Assembly: GCF_030164465.1 (NCBI RefSeq)
Contig: NZ_JASNJE010000015.1
Span: 1 to 64,000, forward strand
DNA: 64,000 nucleotides
Direction: 5' to 3'
Source: Sedimentitalea xiamensis
GTDB taxonomy: Bacteria > Pseudomonadota > Alphaproteobacteria > Rhodobacterales > Rhodobacteraceae
Position numbers and translations under genes: made by a program. The notes beneath the pieces were generated by a model. That model saw only the letters and a list, made by a program, of their open reading frames with translations, was not told the origin of the DNA and ran no database searches. Positions 16,249-26,338 of the stretch are shown piece after piece (the first letter of the stretch is position 1; each line of letters starts with the position of its first letter).

Positions 16249-18483
16249 ATGGCACAGAAATCTTCGGGAAAGCCGCCCCTGGTGGCTGACAAACGCTATC
16301 CTTCCGGGTCGCGCAGATCCGCCAAGGCGAAAAGCGCGAAGACCGGCACGGCGTCTCCCAGAACGAAGCAAACGACGCGAAAGCGCACCCGGAAGAGCCG
16401 GTCCGGATCTTCGGGGCGCGGTGGAATACGCGGCTTTTTCCGGGGCCTCATCGGATGGGTATTCCGGTTGGTCTGGGCCTTCACCTGGCGCGTCGGTGCC
16501 GTCATCGGCCTGGGTGTCGCGCTGTGGGTGGGCTATATCTACACCACCCTGCCGGATGTCACGGCGCTTCTGGACGGGCGGGCGCGGGGATCCGTGACAA
16601 TGCTCGATCGCAATGGCGACGTGTTTGCCTGGCGCGGCGATCAGTTCGGCGGCGTCATCACGACGGACACCGTTTCCCCGCATATCAAGAATGCGATCGT
16701 GGCCACGGAAGACAAGCGGTTCTACCGGCATTTCGGCGTCAGCCCCCGGGGCATAGCCAGCGCCGTCCGCATCAACCTGAGCGAGGGGCGTGGTCCGCTG
16801 TCGGGGCATGGCGGTTCGACGATCACCCAGCAAACGGCAAAGCTGCTTTGCCTTGGCGAACCCTACGATCCCGCTTCAGGCATCAGTGAAGCCAAGTACG
16901 AGGCGGAGTGTCGTCGCGGGACCCTTTGGCGAAAGGCCAAGGAAGCCGTGTTCGCCATGGCGATGGAGCTGAAATACACCAAGGACGAAATCCTGACTGT
17001 CTATATGAACCGGGCCTTTCTGGGGGCCGGGGCCCGCGGTTTCGAAGCCGCCAGCCAGCGGTATTTCGGCAAATCCGCGTCGAACGTGACCCCGGCTGAA
17101 GCGGCGATGCTGGCGGGACTTCTGGTGGCCCCGACGCGCTACGCGCCGACCAACAGCCTGACCCGGTCCCAGAACCGGGCCACGGTGATCGTCGGGCTGA
17201 TGGAGCAGCAGGGATATCTGAACGCCTCCGAAGCCGACAAGGCGCGCAATTCCCCGGCGCAGCTTTCGGAGGCCGCCGCCGAACGGGCGGGCGGCTATTT
17301 CGCCGATTGGGTCATGTCCAGCGGCCCGGAGTTCTTTACCCGCAATACGACCGAGGATGTGATCATTCGCACGACGCTGGACCGCCGACTGCAGGCCGCC
17401 GCCGAAGATGCGATGCAGTATATCTTTGAAAACAAGGTCCGTGACGGGTCCAAGGCGGAGGCGGCCATCGTTGTCATGTCGGCTGACGGAGCGGTGCGCG
17501 CCATGGTCGGCGGACGGGAAACCAAGGTCGCGGGGGCCTTCAACCGGGCGATCCAAGCCAAGCGGCAGACCGGATCGGCCTTCAAGCCCTTCGTTTACGC
17601 CACCGCGATGGACCTAGGTTTTTCCCCATTGGACACGGTCGTCGACGAACCGTTCTGCATGGATATTCCGGGATCGGGGCAATGGTGCCCCAAGAACTAT
17701 ACCAACCGGTATTACGGCAGGGTCACGTTGGCCGAGGCATTGAAGGACTCGCTGAACATCCCTGCGGTCAAGGTGTCCGAACGCGTGGGCCGCGAACTGG
17801 TGCGGCAGGTGGCCGCCCAGTTCGGGATCGACAGCGATCTGGCGGCAGGTCCGGCCCTGGCGCTGGGCGCGTCCGAAAGCACCCTGATCGAAATGACCGG
17901 TGCTTACGCGGGAATCCTGAACGGCGGCTCTGCGGTTACACCCTATGGGCTGACGGAACTCAGGCTGCTCGGAGACCGGGAACCCCTGATGGGGGCCGAC
18001 GGTGGCATCGGGGAGCGGGTGATTCAGGTCGAGGCCGCGCAGGAACTTATCTGGATGATGGAAAAGGTCGTTTCCGACGGATCGGGACGCCGCGCGGCGC
18101 TTCCGGACTGGCAGGCTGCGGGCAAGACCGGCACGACTCAGGCCGCCAGGGATGCCTGGTTCATCGGCTTCACCTCGCAATATGTCGCCGGGGTCTGGAT
18201 GGGCTATGATGACAACACCCCCTTGACCGGGGTGACGGGGGGCGGGCTTCCGGCCGAAATCTGGCATGAAACCATGGTGCGTGTGCACAAGGGGCTGACG
18301 CCGACTCCCTTGCCGATGAAGGCGCCGGAAGGAGCGACCCGGGATCGTGACGGTGGCGCGGGTTCGGTCGCGTCCGGCGGCGGCTCTCTGGGAGCCGTCG
18401 TCGATCAGGTGCTGCGCGATATCTTCGGTGGCGGCGGCAGCGGCGGCGCGGCCACGCCGCCCAGGGCGAACAACGACCGCTGA
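16249..18483 (+). CDS. penicillin-binding protein 1A-type transglycosylase/transpeptidase
   Basis: The 744-residue class A PBP polymerises and cross-links peptidoglycan. A Lys/Arg-rich cytoplasmic tail (about 1-65) precedes one transmembrane helix. Next is a GT51 glycosyltransferase domain with EDKRFYRHFG and GGSTITQQTAK. The transpeptidase domain has SAFK in TGSAFKPF (active serine and lysine), SLN in DSLNIP, and KTGTT. A Gly/Ser-rich tail ends the protein. The start at 16249 is the first ATG that fits the family; the open frame begins earlier. It converges on mlaC with 3 bases between stops. Confidence 0.94.
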   Translation: MAQKSSGKPPLVADKRYPSGSRRSAKAKSAKTGTASPRTKQTTRKRTRKSRSGSSGRGGIRGFFRGLIGWVFRLVWAFTWRVGAVIGLGVALWVGYIYTTLPDVTALLDGRARGSVTMLDRNGDVFAWRGDQFGGVITTDTVSPHIKNAIVATEDKRFYRHFGVSPRGIASAVRINLSEGRGPLSGHGGSTITQQTAKLLCLGEPYDPASGISEAKYEAECRRGTLWRKAKEAVFAMAMELKYTKDEILTVYMNRAFLGAGARGFEAASQRYFGKSASNVTPAEAAMLAGLLVAPTRYAPTNSLTRSQNRATVIVGLMEQQGYLNASEADKARNSPAQLSEAAAERAGGYFADWVMSSGPEFFTRNTTEDVIIRTTLDRRLQAAAEDAMQYIFENKVRDGSKAEAAIVVMSADGAVRAMVGGRETKVAGAFNRAIQAKRQTGSAFKPFVYATAMDLGFSPLDTVVDEPFCMDIPGSGQWCPKNYTNRYYGRVTLAEALKDSLNIPAVKVSERVGRELVRQVAAQFGIDSDLAAGPALALGASESTLIEMTGAYAGILNGGSAVTPYGLTELRLLGDREPLMGADGGIGERVIQVEAAQELIWMMEKVVSDGSGRRAALPDWQAAGKTGTTQAARDAWFIGFTSQYVAGVWMGYDDNTPLTGVTGGGLPAEIWHETMVRVHKGLTPTPLPMKAPEGATRDRDGGAGSVASGGGSLGAVVDQVLRDIFGGGGSGGAATPPRANNDR

Positions 18484-18486
18484 CGT

Positions 18487-19095
18487 TCAGCCGACCTTGT
18501 TGAGATCCGCGATCAGCTGGTCGATATTGCCCTTGCGCCGGTCCAGCATCGCGCCGATCTCTGTGCGTTCGGTCAAGAGCAGGTTCACGCCTTCGATGAA
18601 CATGTTGAAGAACAGGTTCTTGCCGGACTTGTCCGACACCAGGAACGTGACTTCGAAAGGTGCCTCGCCCCGCAGGATGGCGGTGCTGCGGATCTCGTAG
18701 CCGCTTTTGATCTTGCGCGAGGATTGAACTTCGACCTTGCCGCCGATGAATTCACGGAACCGCTTTCCGTACTTCCGCGAAATATATCCCTGAAAAGCGG
18801 TGGTGAAGGCCCTCATCTGAGCCGCACTGGCCCTGCGCGCATCATTGCCAAGCGCGTAGCGGGCCATGATCGGAACGTCCGCGTACCGCACGAAGATCTT
18901 TTCGAAATCGCGGATCATGGCGCTTTCGGATTTTCCCGACGCGATGACGCCATTGATCTCTCCGACCAGTTGATCCACCAGCGCGCGCGCGCCCGCCTCT
19001 GTCAGGGCCAGCGCCGGAAGCGGCAGGGCCATCAATCCCGCCGTCGCGATGCCTGTTAGCAAGAAGTTTCGCCTTATCAGTTGCTTACTCTGCAT
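18487..19095 (-). CDS. mlaC: phospholipid-binding protein MlaC
   Basis: The 202-residue protein belongs to the MlaC/Ttg2D family of periplasmic carriers. These shuttle phospholipids between MlaA in the outer membrane and the MlaFEDB transporter in the inner membrane. It has a twin-arginine-like start (IRRNFLLTG) and hydrophobic signal, then FVRYADVPIMARYALG and FREFIGGKVEVQSSRKI of the family. Its ATG lies inside the last codons of mlaA (11-base overlap), so the pair is co-translated. An upstream in-frame start would read through mlaA and is rejected. mlaFEDB are not in the window. Confidence 0.92.
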   Translation of the reverse strand: MQSKQLIRRNFLLTGIATAGLMALPLPALALTEAGARALVDQLVGEINGVIASGKSESAMIRDFEKIFVRYADVPIMARYALGNDARRASAAQMRAFTTAFQGYISRKYGKRFREFIGGKVEVQSSRKIKSGYEIRSTAILRGEAPFEVTFLVSDKSGKNLFFNMFIEGVNLLLTERTEIGAMLDRRKGNIDQLIADLNKVG

Positions 19096-19867
19096 AGGGG
19101 TCCTCGTATGGGTCAAAGGAATCGTTGGCATAGGGATCAACATAGGTATCCCCACTGTTGCCTTCCAGTTCGAACCGGCGGTTCTGCAGAAAGATCAGGC
19201 GGGAAACGGCATAGCTGTCGGCACTTTCATACAGGATCGAATCGATCGTATCCGAGAACCGGCCCCGCGCGCTCAACCTTTCGACGCCTTCCGCATAGAA
19301 ACCGATGTTGTCGACCGGGCGCTGCGGTGCGAAGGTCAGCGGATTTGTGAAGAAGTCGACGAAGACGCCCACGGCGTCGCGTTGGGTCGAAGGCCCGAAG
19401 AAGGGCAGTTCGATATAGGCGCCTTCGCTGAAGCCCCAGACCGCCAGGGTTGCGCCGAAGTCGGTTTCGGTTTCCGGTATTCCGAAGTCGCTGGCCGGGT
19501 TGGCCAACCCGAAAAAACCGATGGTGGAATTCATCAGGAAGCGGCCCAACGAAATTCCGGCCTGCCTCAGATCGCCTTGAAAGAGAAAATTCGCCGCGTC
19601 GCCGGGTTCCGAAAGATTGGCGGCGAAATTGTTGAAACTGTCCTCGATCGGATCGGGCACCAGATTGGTGTAGCCCTTTGCCGCCGGGCGGAACAGCATC
19701 CGGTCCACCGCAAGGTTGAACTGGTGCACATTGCGGTTGTTGGCCTCGAAGGGATCAAAGGGCGTGTCGCTGGATCGGACGTCAGGTTCCGGCACGGCGC
19801 AGGCCGAAAGCGCGACCAGCATCGCAACAGCAAGAAAGATCCGTCTTGGGCGCCGTGTCGTGTCCAT
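19085..19867 (-). CDS. mlaA: outer-membrane lipoprotein MlaA (VacJ)
   Basis: This 260-residue VacJ-family lipoprotein removes misplaced phospholipids from the outer leaflet of the outer membrane. The signal ends in the lipobox LSAC. Family motifs follow: DPFEANNRNVHQFN, NFLFQGDLRQAG, RFLMNSTIGFFGL and the ELPFFGPST loop. The C-terminal tail is Asp/Tyr/Pro-rich. The ATG at 19867 is chosen because it puts the charged n-region right before the lipobox; the frame is open upstream. It forms an operon with mlaC. MlaA and MlaC together without the ABC genes is common in this group. Confidence 0.93.
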   Translation of the reverse strand: MDTTRRPRRIFLAVAMLVALSACAVPEPDVRSSDTPFDPFEANNRNVHQFNLAVDRMLFRPAAKGYTNLVPDPIEDSFNNFAANLSEPGDAANFLFQGDLRQAGISLGRFLMNSTIGFFGLANPASDFGIPETETDFGATLAVWGFSEGAYIELPFFGPSTQRDAVGVFVDFFTNPLTFAPQRPVDNIGFYAEGVERLSARGRFSDTIDSILYESADSYAVSRLIFLQNRRFELEGNSGDTYVDPYANDSFDPYEDPYAE

Positions 19868-20065
19868 GAGATCCGTATCCAATCCAGGAGAGTCCGAGTC
19901 GTTCGAAGGTTTTCTATTTGAAACGACCATGGTTCACACTTGGTAGAGGTTCACTTAATGAAAAAGTGGCATTATGGAAACAGGCGATCCAGGAACCGCG
20001 CGCGATCATGCCGAGGTTGCAGCCCCGCGCGCCGGCGCCGACGTGCCAGACCAGACAGGACAGAC

Positions 20066-21790
20066 ATGAACCCGAAACCCGGTCGCGACGAATTGCGAAG
20101 CGCAAGACAGCAAAGCCGCTCCCTGTACTGGATCGTGGGTGTTTTCAGCTTTTTCGCCAATCTCCTGATGCTGACAGGTCCGATCTACATGTTGCAGGTC
20201 TACGACCGCGTTCTTGGCAGCCGGTCGGAAGAGACCTTGGTCGCCCTGTCGTTGCTTGTCGCGTTTCTGTATGGGGTCATGGGCCTTCTGGACTATTCCC
20301 GAGGCCGGATCATGGCCCGTGTCGGGGCGCGTTTTCAGGCGGCGCTGGATCGCCGGGTTTTCGATGCGATGGTGCGCCGGTCGGCGGTGGCGTCGGATGC
20401 CTCGGCCCAGACCGGACTGGCCGATCTCGAAGCCGTGCAGCGACTGATCTCGTCGCCGGTTCTGATGGCCGTGTTCGATCTGCCCTGGACGCCGATCTTT
20501 CTGGCGGGAATCATCCTGTTTCACCCCTGGTTGGGCATGTTGGCGCTTGGCGGCGGTGCGCTGCTGGTCCTGATCACGTTTCTGAACCAGATGTTTTCCA
20601 GAACGCCCTTGTTGCAGGCCAACGTCGCATCGCATCGTGCCTCGCTTCTGTCCGAAGAAATCCGAAACGAAGCCGAGATGATCCAGAGCATGGGAATGCG
20701 CGGCGCGGCCTTCGAACACTGGGCGCAGGCCCGCGAGACATCGTTGAGCGAAAGCATCTCTGCCAATGACGTCGGGGGGACCTTTTCCTCTGCGACCAAG
20801 ACCCTCAGGCTTTTCCTGCAATCGGCGATGCTGGGATTGGGGGCCTATCTGGTCTTGCAGAATGAAGTGACCGCAGGCGCGATGATCGCCGCCTCGATCC
20901 TTCTGGGCCGGGCTCTTGCCCCGATAGAACTGGCCATCGGACAGTGGCCGCTGGTGCAGCGGGCGAACAAGGGGTGGAACAGTCTCGCGGAACTGTTGGA
21001 AAAAGTCCCGCCGGAACCGCGGCGGACGGAACTGCCCAAACCGAGGGCCAAGCTCGACGTGCAGTCACTGACCATCGTGCCGCCCGGCGATACGCGGGCG
21101 TCGTTGAAGACCGTGAGCTTCAAGGTCGAACCCGGACAAGCCGTCGGTGTCATCGGGCCGTCGGGGTCCGGAAAATCGACGCTGGCGCGCGCCCTTACCG
21201 GCGTCTGGCGTCCCGCCGGCGGCGTGATCCGGCTCGATGGGGCGTCGCTGGATCAATATGCGTCGGACGTTCTGGGTCAGCATATCGGGTATCTTCCGCA
21301 ACGGGTGCAGCTGTTCGGCGGGACCATCGCGTCCAACATCGCCCGGCTCAGCGGACAGCCGGACAGCGAAAAGGTCGTGATCGCCGCCAAGAAGGCGGCC
21401 GCTCACGATATGATCGTCAATCTGCCGAACGGGTATGACACCCAGGTCAGCGCCGGGGGCGGCCGGCTGTCCGGCGGCCAGATGCAGAGAATCGCCCTGG
21501 CCCGCGCATTGTATGACGACCCGGTCATCGTCATTCTGGACGAACCCAACTCCAACCTGGACAACGATGGTTCGCTTGCGTTGAACCGTGCGATCAGCGA
21601 CCTGAAGGCCGCCGGAAAATCGGTCCTGATCATGGCGCACAGGCCGGCGGCGATCCAGGAATGCGATACGCTTCTGGTTCTGGACAACGGGGTGCGCACG
21701 GCCTTCGGCCCCAAGGACCAGGTGCTGCGCGACATGGTGGCGAACCACGAGCAATTGCGGAAATCCGCCGGCATGGGGGGTGTCCGATGA
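20066..21790 (+). CDS. type I secretion permease/ATPase (PrtD type)
   Basis: The 574-residue ABC exporter has about six transmembrane helices in its first 320 residues (starting [16 protein letters not shown]) and a nucleotide-binding domain. That domain has Walker [10 protein letters not shown] at about 364-372, signature LSGGQMQR and Walker [14 protein letters not shown]. It belongs to the PrtD/HasD/AprD group that secretes proteins directly to the medium. The start at 20066 follows an AGGA Shine-Dalgarno; the longer frame is not supported. It overlaps the membrane-fusion gene (ATGA). No substrate with RTX repeats and no TolC gene lies nearby. Confidence 0.94.
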   Translation: MNPKPGRDELRSARQQSRSLYWIVGVFSFFANLLMLTGPIYMLQVYDRVLGSRSEETLVALSLLVAFLYGVMGLLDYSRGRIMARVGARFQAALDRRVFDAMVRRSAVASDASAQTGLADLEAVQRLISSPVLMAVFDLPWTPIFLAGIILFHPWLGMLALGGGALLVLITFLNQMFSRTPLLQANVASHRASLLSEEIRNEAEMIQSMGMRGAAFEHWAQARETSLSESISANDVGGTFSSATKTLRLFLQSAMLGLGAYLVLQNEVTAGAMIAASILLGRALAPIELAIGQWPLVQRANKGWNSLAELLEKVPPEPRRTELPKPRAKLDVQSLTIVPPGDTRASLKTVSFKVEPGQAVGVIGPSGSGKSTLARALTGVWRPAGGVIRLDGASLDQYASDVLGQHIGYLPQRVQLFGGTIASNIARLSGQPDSEKVVIAAKKAAAHDMIVNLPNGYDTQVSAGGGRLSGGQMQRIALARALYDDPVIVILDEPNSNLDNDGSLALNRAISDLKAAGKSVLIMAHRPAAIQECDTLLVLDNGVRTAFGPKDQVLRDMVANHEQLRKSAGMGGVR

Positions 21791-23088
21791 GCGATTCCCG
21801 GTGGTCTGCCCGAAAACCCGTCCTGTTGGGGCTGTTCGGTCTTCTGTTGCTGGTGGGCGGGTTCGGAACCTGGTCGGTGATTTCCAACATTGCCGGTGCC
21901 GTGATCGCCTCCGGCCGGATCGAGGTCGACCGCAACCGTCAGGTCGTTCAGCATCCCGACGGTGGGGTCGTGTCCGAAATCATGGTGGACGAAGGCGATT
22001 CCGTCGCATTGGGGCAGGTCCTGATCCGTCTGGACGCGACGTTGCTCCAGTCCCAGCTTCTGATCACCGAGGGCCAGCTTTTCGAACTGATCGCCCGGCG
22101 CGGCCGGCTTGAGGCGGAACGCGACAGCGCCACCGGGATCACGTTCGAAGAAGAACTCCTGAATGCGGCGGCAAAACGGCCGGAAGTTGCGGATCTGATC
22201 GAAGGCCAGCAGCGCCTGTTCGAGGCCCGCAAGGAATCAACGGCGCGCGAAACCGAGCAGCTGGAGAAACGGCGCGGCCAGATTTCAAACCAGATCGAGG
22301 GGATCACGGCGCAGCAGGCGTCGATGCGGCGCCAGATCGACCTGATCGGCAAGGAACTGGCGAACCAGCAGTCCCTGCTGGACCGGGGACTCGCGCAGGC
22401 GGGGACGGTTCTGAATCTGGAACGCGCCGCCGCGGATCTGGACGGGTCGCTGGGCGAACTCATCGCCAGCCAGGCGCAGGCCGAAGGGCGGATAACCGAA
22501 ATCGACATCGAAATCCTGAAACTCGGAACCAGCCAGCGTGAAGAGGCGATCACCCGTCTGCGCGATCTTCAGTATCGTGAACTGGAACTGGCCGAACAGC
22601 GCCGATCGCTGATCGACCGGCTGGATCGTCTGGATATCACCGCGCCGGTATCGGGGATCGTCTATGGATTGCAGGTGCATGCGCCCCGATCGGTTATCCG
22701 GCCGGCGGACCCGGTCTTGTATCTCGTTCCCCAGGATCGCCCGCTGGTCATCGCGGCCAAGGTCGAACCCACCGACATCGACAAGATATTCGTCGATCAG
22801 TCCGTGACACTGAGGTTCTCGGCCTTTGACCAGCGCCAGACCCCTGAACTTTTCGGGACAGTCAAGCAGGTGTCCGCGGACGCCTTCGAAGAAGCCAACA
22901 GCCCCGTATCCTACTACAGGGTGGAAATCGAGCTGAACGAGGGCGAGAGGGACAGGCTGCCCGAAGGAACGGTGCTGATTCCGGGGATGCCTGTCGAAAC
23001 CTTCATCCGGACGGATGACCGGTCTCCGATGGCCTATCTGGTGAAGCCGCTGGCGGATTACTTCACCAAGGCGTTCCGGGAATCCTGA
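21787..23088 (+). CDS. type I secretion membrane-fusion protein (HlyD/PrtE type)
   Basis: The 433-residue protein has one N-terminal membrane anchor ([16 protein letters not shown]). A lipoyl-like half ([20 protein letters not shown]), a long coiled-coil hairpin (about 95-280) and the HlyD beta-barrel signature ([18 protein letters not shown]) follow. It links the inner-membrane ABC exporter to an outer-membrane TolC-type channel. It overlaps the ATPase gene by four bases. The substrate and TolC partner must be encoded elsewhere. Confidence 0.94.
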   Translation: MSDSRWSARKPVLLGLFGLLLLVGGFGTWSVISNIAGAVIASGRIEVDRNRQVVQHPDGGVVSEIMVDEGDSVALGQVLIRLDATLLQSQLLITEGQLFELIARRGRLEAERDSATGITFEEELLNAAAKRPEVADLIEGQQRLFEARKESTARETEQLEKRRGQISNQIEGITAQQASMRRQIDLIGKELANQQSLLDRGLAQAGTVLNLERAAADLDGSLGELIASQAQAEGRITEIDIEILKLGTSQREEAITRLRDLQYRELELAEQRRSLIDRLDRLDITAPVSGIVYGLQVHAPRSVIRPADPVLYLVPQDRPLVIAAKVEPTDIDKIFVDQSVTLRFSAFDQRQTPELFGTVKQVSADAFEEANSPVSYYRVEIELNEGERDRLPEGTVLIPGMPVETFIRTDDRSPMAYLVKPLADYFTKAFRES

Positions 23089-23159
23089 GTTCGGGCTTTT
23101 CGCCCGGTGGGAACAGGAGTAGCGTCCGCCGCGAAGCACCAGCAGAAGAGGACTCCCAG

Positions 23160-23618
23160 ATGAGCATTGAAAACAGATTGTCCCAATTGGGCGTTACGCT
23201 TCCGGATGCCCCGGCGCCGGCCGCCAACTACGTTCCCTACGTGCAATCCGGCGATCTGGTGTTCGTGTCCGGGCAGATCAGCAACGACGAGAACGGTCTG
23301 ATCCTCGGCAAGCTCGGCGCCACGATGGACGTCGCGGAAGGGGCCGCAGCCGCTCGTCGCTGCGCCATCAACCTTCTGGCGCAGGTGAAGGCGGCCTGCG
23401 GCGGCGACCTCGACCGGCTTGAGCGGGTGATCAAGCTGACCGGGTTCGTCAATTCGACCGCGGATTTCACCGACCAGCCCAAGGTGATCAACGGCGCTTC
23501 CGATTTCCTGGTCGAAGCGCTGGGCGACGCCGGCCGGCATTCGCGCTCTGCGGTTTCCGCAGCGGCGCTGCCCCTGGGGGTCGCTGTCGAAATCGAAGGC
23601 ATTTTCCAGATCCGATGA
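23160..23618 (+). CDS. RidA-family protein
   Basis: This 152-residue YjgF/YER057c/UK114 protein has VFVSGQIS and the terminal HSRSAVSAAALPLGVAVEIE. The arginine in RSAV is the one that binds carboxylates in true RidA enzymes. RidA proteins hydrolyse reactive imine/enamine intermediates from PLP enzymes. The protein is longer at the N-terminus than archetypal RidA (about 130 residues), like the RidA subgroup found with metabolic genes. Shine-Dalgarno AAGAGGA precedes it. It overlaps the next gene by ATGA. Confidence 0.9.
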   Translation: MSIENRLSQLGVTLPDAPAPAANYVPYVQSGDLVFVSGQISNDENGLILGKLGATMDVAEGAAAARRCAINLLAQVKAACGGDLDRLERVIKLTGFVNSTADFTDQPKVINGASDFLVEALGDAGRHSRSAVSAAALPLGVAVEIEGIFQIR

Positions 23619-24385
23619 CGCCGCGGTTGCACCCGGACTTTCTGACGATTCCGATCGCGCATCGCGCGCTTCACGACGTGACCGAAGGACGCCCGGAAAA
23701 CAGCCGGGCGGCGGTGTGCGCCGCGATCGACCATGGCTATGGCATCGAGATCGATCTTCAACTGACGGCGGACGGGCAGGCGGTGGTGTTCCACGACTAT
23801 GACCTGTCCCGGTTGACCGACGCCAAGGGGCCGCTGCGGCAACGAACCGCCGCCGAAGCGGCCGGGATCAGGTTGAAGAACGGCGACGGAGAAACCATTC
23901 CTCGCCTGTCCGAGATACTCGATCTGGTGCGGGGCGCGGTCCCTCTCCTGATTGAAATCAAGGATCAGGATGGCGGCATGGGGCCTGACGTGGGGCCGCT
24001 GGAACAGGCGACGGCACAGGCGCTTGCTGGTTACGATGGGCCGGTCGCGGTGATGTCGTTCAACCCCTACAGCGTGGCAAGACTGGCGGACCTTGCTCCG
24101 GCGGTGCCGCGGGGTCTCGTGACCGAAGGATACGATCCGGCGGATTGGCCGCTGCCGGCGGAAACCTGTGCCCGCCTGCGCGACATACCGGATTTCGACG
24201 CCTGCAAGGCCGCGTTTGTCAGCCATGACAAGACCGACCTGGCGCGTCCCCGTGTCCAGCAGTTGCGCGCGGATGGGGTGCCGGTCCTGTGCTGGACGAT
24301 CCGGTCGCCACAGGAAGAAACCGCCGCGCGCGAATTCGCCGACAACGTGACCTTCGAAGGGTATCTGGCCAGGCATCCGTCTTGA
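23615..24385 (+). CDS. glycerophosphodiester phosphodiesterase
   Basis: The 256-residue enzyme hydrolyses glycerophosphodiesters to glycerol 3-phosphate and an alcohol. The GDPD signatures are IAHRALHD with PENSRAAVCAAIDHGYG, EIDLQLTADGQAVVFHDYDL, and LIEIKDQDG. They supply the catalytic histidines and metal ligands. It has no signal peptide, so it is cytoplasmic and UgpQ-like. Its ATG overlaps the stop of the RidA gene; the pair is translated together. Confidence 0.92.
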   Translation: MTPRLHPDFLTIPIAHRALHDVTEGRPENSRAAVCAAIDHGYGIEIDLQLTADGQAVVFHDYDLSRLTDAKGPLRQRTAAEAAGIRLKNGDGETIPRLSEILDLVRGAVPLLIEIKDQDGGMGPDVGPLEQATAQALAGYDGPVAVMSFNPYSVARLADLAPAVPRGLVTEGYDPADWPLPAETCARLRDIPDFDACKAAFVSHDKTDLARPRVQQLRADGVPVLCWTIRSPQEETAAREFADNVTFEGYLARHPS

Positions 24386-24430
24386 TCGCATGGGTTTTGA
24401 ACCCAGATAGAGACCTGTCGCGGGGGTGGA

Positions 24431-25618
24431 ATGGATCAGGCGCAGATCGAAATTCAGGTGATCGCAAGCCTGTCGCAGGTCGCGCAACAGGATTGGGACA
24501 GCTGTGCCTGTCCGGAAACTGCGGATGGCGGGCGGCCTCATGACCCGTTCACGACCTATCGCTTTCTGTCGGCCTTGGAAAACAGCGGCTCCGTCGGGCG
24601 CGGCACCGGATGGCAGCCGCAATATCTGACGGCCTATCTTGACGGGCAGTTGATTGCCTGCGCGCCGATGTATGCGAAATCGCATTCGCAGGGTGAATAC
24701 ATCTTCGATCACAATTGGGCGCATGCCTATGAACGGGCAGGCGGTCGGTATTATCCGAAACTCCAGATCGCGGTGCCGCATACGCCGGCGACCGGACGGC
24801 GGTTTCTGGTCCGCCCCGGCTACGAGGAAATCGGCCAATCCGCGCTGGTCCAGGGCGCGGTGCAACTGGCGGCGGACAATCACATCTCCTCACTGCATGT
24901 GACCTTCTGCACGGCTGGCGAAGCCGACGCCGCGCGGCAGATGGGGCTCATGAGCCGAACGACCCAGCAGTTCCACTGGTTGAATGACGGTTATTCCGAT
25001 TTCGACTCCTTCCTGGCAACGCTGTCCTCGCGAAAGCGCAAGAATATCCGCAAGGAGAGGGCGCAGGCGAATGCCTTTGGCGGGTCGATCCATGTCCTGA
25101 GCGGCGATGACATCAAACCCGAACATTGGGATGCGTTCTGGGTGTTCTATCAGGACACCGGGTCGCGGAAATGGGGGTCGCCTTACCTGACCCGGCAGTT
25201 TTTCGACGAGGCCCAGAAGACTCTGCGGGACGATCTGATTCTGGTCCTGGCGGAACGCGACGGACGCTGGGTGGCGGGCGCGCTGAACGTCGTCGGACGC
25301 GGGACGCTTTTCGGCCGCTACTGGGGGTGCATCGAACATCATCCCTGCCTGCACTTCGAACTGTGCTATTATCGCGCCATCGACATCGCAATCGCCGGCG
25401 GCTTTGACCGGGTCGAAGCGGGCGCACAGGGAGAACACAAGCTGGCACGCGGCTATCTGCCATCCCGGACCCATAGTGTGCATTGGGTCGGGGACGAAGG
25501 ATTCGCCGATGCGATACGGCGCTATCTGGACGCAGAACGCGATGCGGTGGAAGAAGAAATTGGGATTCTGACCGAATATGGTCCGTTCAAGAAGATGAAA
25601 GTGGAGGAACGGGAATGA
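24431..25618 (+). CDS. FemAB-like GNAT protein (DUF482/PF04339)
   Basis: The 395-residue protein is a member of the large conserved alphaproteobacterial family of FemAB-like/peptidogalycan acetyltransferases. Marks are [49 protein letters not shown] and FGRYWGC. Biochemical function is not established in the family. It is 45 bases after the phosphodiesterase gene and overlaps phhB by ATGA, so it belongs to the same run of genes. The GGGGGTGG stretch before the ATG serves as ribosome site. Confidence 0.88.
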   Translation: MDQAQIEIQVIASLSQVAQQDWDSCACPETADGGRPHDPFTTYRFLSALENSGSVGRGTGWQPQYLTAYLDGQLIACAPMYAKSHSQGEYIFDHNWAHAYERAGGRYYPKLQIAVPHTPATGRRFLVRPGYEEIGQSALVQGAVQLAADNHISSLHVTFCTAGEADAARQMGLMSRTTQQFHWLNDGYSDFDSFLATLSSRKRKNIRKERAQANAFGGSIHVLSGDDIKPEHWDAFWVFYQDTGSRKWGSPYLTRQFFDEAQKTLRDDLILVLAERDGRWVAGALNVVGRGTLFGRYWGCIEHHPCLHFELCYYRAIDIAIAGGFDRVEAGAQGEHKLARGYLPSRTHSVHWVGDEGFADAIRRYLDAERDAVEEEIGILTEYGPFKKMKVEERE

Positions 25619-25908
25619 CCGAGAAACTGTCGGACGAGGCCCGGGGGCCGCTGCTGGATCCTTTGCTCAAGGCCGGCTGGGCGATGGACAGCCGCCGCGA
25701 TGCGATTACCAAGACCTTCGAGTTCAAGAATTTCGTCGATGCGTTCGGATGGATGACCCGCGTCGCCATCTGGGCGGAAAAATGGGACCACCATCCCGAA
25801 TGGAACAATGTCTACAAAACGGTCACGGTGATCCTGACGACACATGATGTGGGCGGGCTGAGCGCGCTGGACGCGAAGCTGGCGCGAAAGATGGACAGCC
25901 TGGTCTGA
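25615..25908 (+). CDS. phhB: 4a-hydroxytetrahydrobiopterin dehydratase (PhhB/DCoH)
   Basis: This 97-residue pterin-4a-carbinolamine dehydratase carries the active-site motif [16 protein letters not shown] and the terminal [16 protein letters not shown] typical of the family. It recycles the pterin cofactor of aromatic amino acid hydroxylases; no such hydroxylase is in the window, and homologues in bacteria lacking one are thought to serve molybdopterin or other roles. ATGA overlap with the upstream GNAT gene. Converges on a lipoprotein gene 6 bases away. Confidence 0.95.
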   Translation: MTEKLSDEARGPLLDPLLKAGWAMDSRRDAITKTFEFKNFVDAFGWMTRVAIWAEKWDHHPEWNNVYKTVTVILTTHDVGGLSALDAKLARKMDSLV

Positions 25909-25914
25909 CGCGGC

Positions 25915-26217
25915 CTATCTGCGTCCGACTCCGGTCGCGTAGGCCATGTTGGCCGTCTGGAACATCCGGGCGAATTCCGCTTCGGTGACGTAACCGCCGC
26001 GAAGGTCGATGTCGCGCGGGGCCCGGACCGGGAATTTCCCGGCCACGGAGACGGACCTGTTCATGCTGTCGAACCGCAGGCAGCGGTTGTTCCAGCAGTT
26101 CCTGCCGTCGATCAGCTGAATCTCGGTCACGCCCGAAGCACCGGTCCGCGACGGGTTGCTCGGAACCGAACAGGCCGCAACGAGCAGAAGGATCGGCAAG
26201 AAGCGAAACCTGGTCAT
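25915..26217 (-). CDS. small lipoprotein of unknown function
   Basis: The 100-residue product has a short signal with lipobox VAAC (FLPILLLVAACSVPS). Its mature domain contains a close cysteine pair (NCWNNRCLRFD) and ends AYATGVGRR. It is probably a periplasm-facing lipoprotein with a disulfide. No named family recognised. The longer upstream frame overlaps the peroxiredoxin gene in another frame and is rejected. It lies behind the peroxiredoxin gene on the same strand, 121 bases away. Confidence 0.75.
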   Translation of the reverse strand: MTRFRFLPILLLVAACSVPSNPSRTGASGVTEIQLIDGRNCWNNRCLRFDSMNRSVSVAGKFPVRAPRDIDLRGGYVTEAEFARMFQTANMAYATGVGRR

Positions 26218-26338
26218 TGTGGACTCCGGCAGTCGGTGGTTCGGTTCAGCGATCTGCGCCGCCGTGTCCCGGCGGCGCGTTTCGGTCGGTGCCGCGAACG
26301 GGTCTTTCCCGTTTGCGAACAATCGGGAAAGACCCCGG

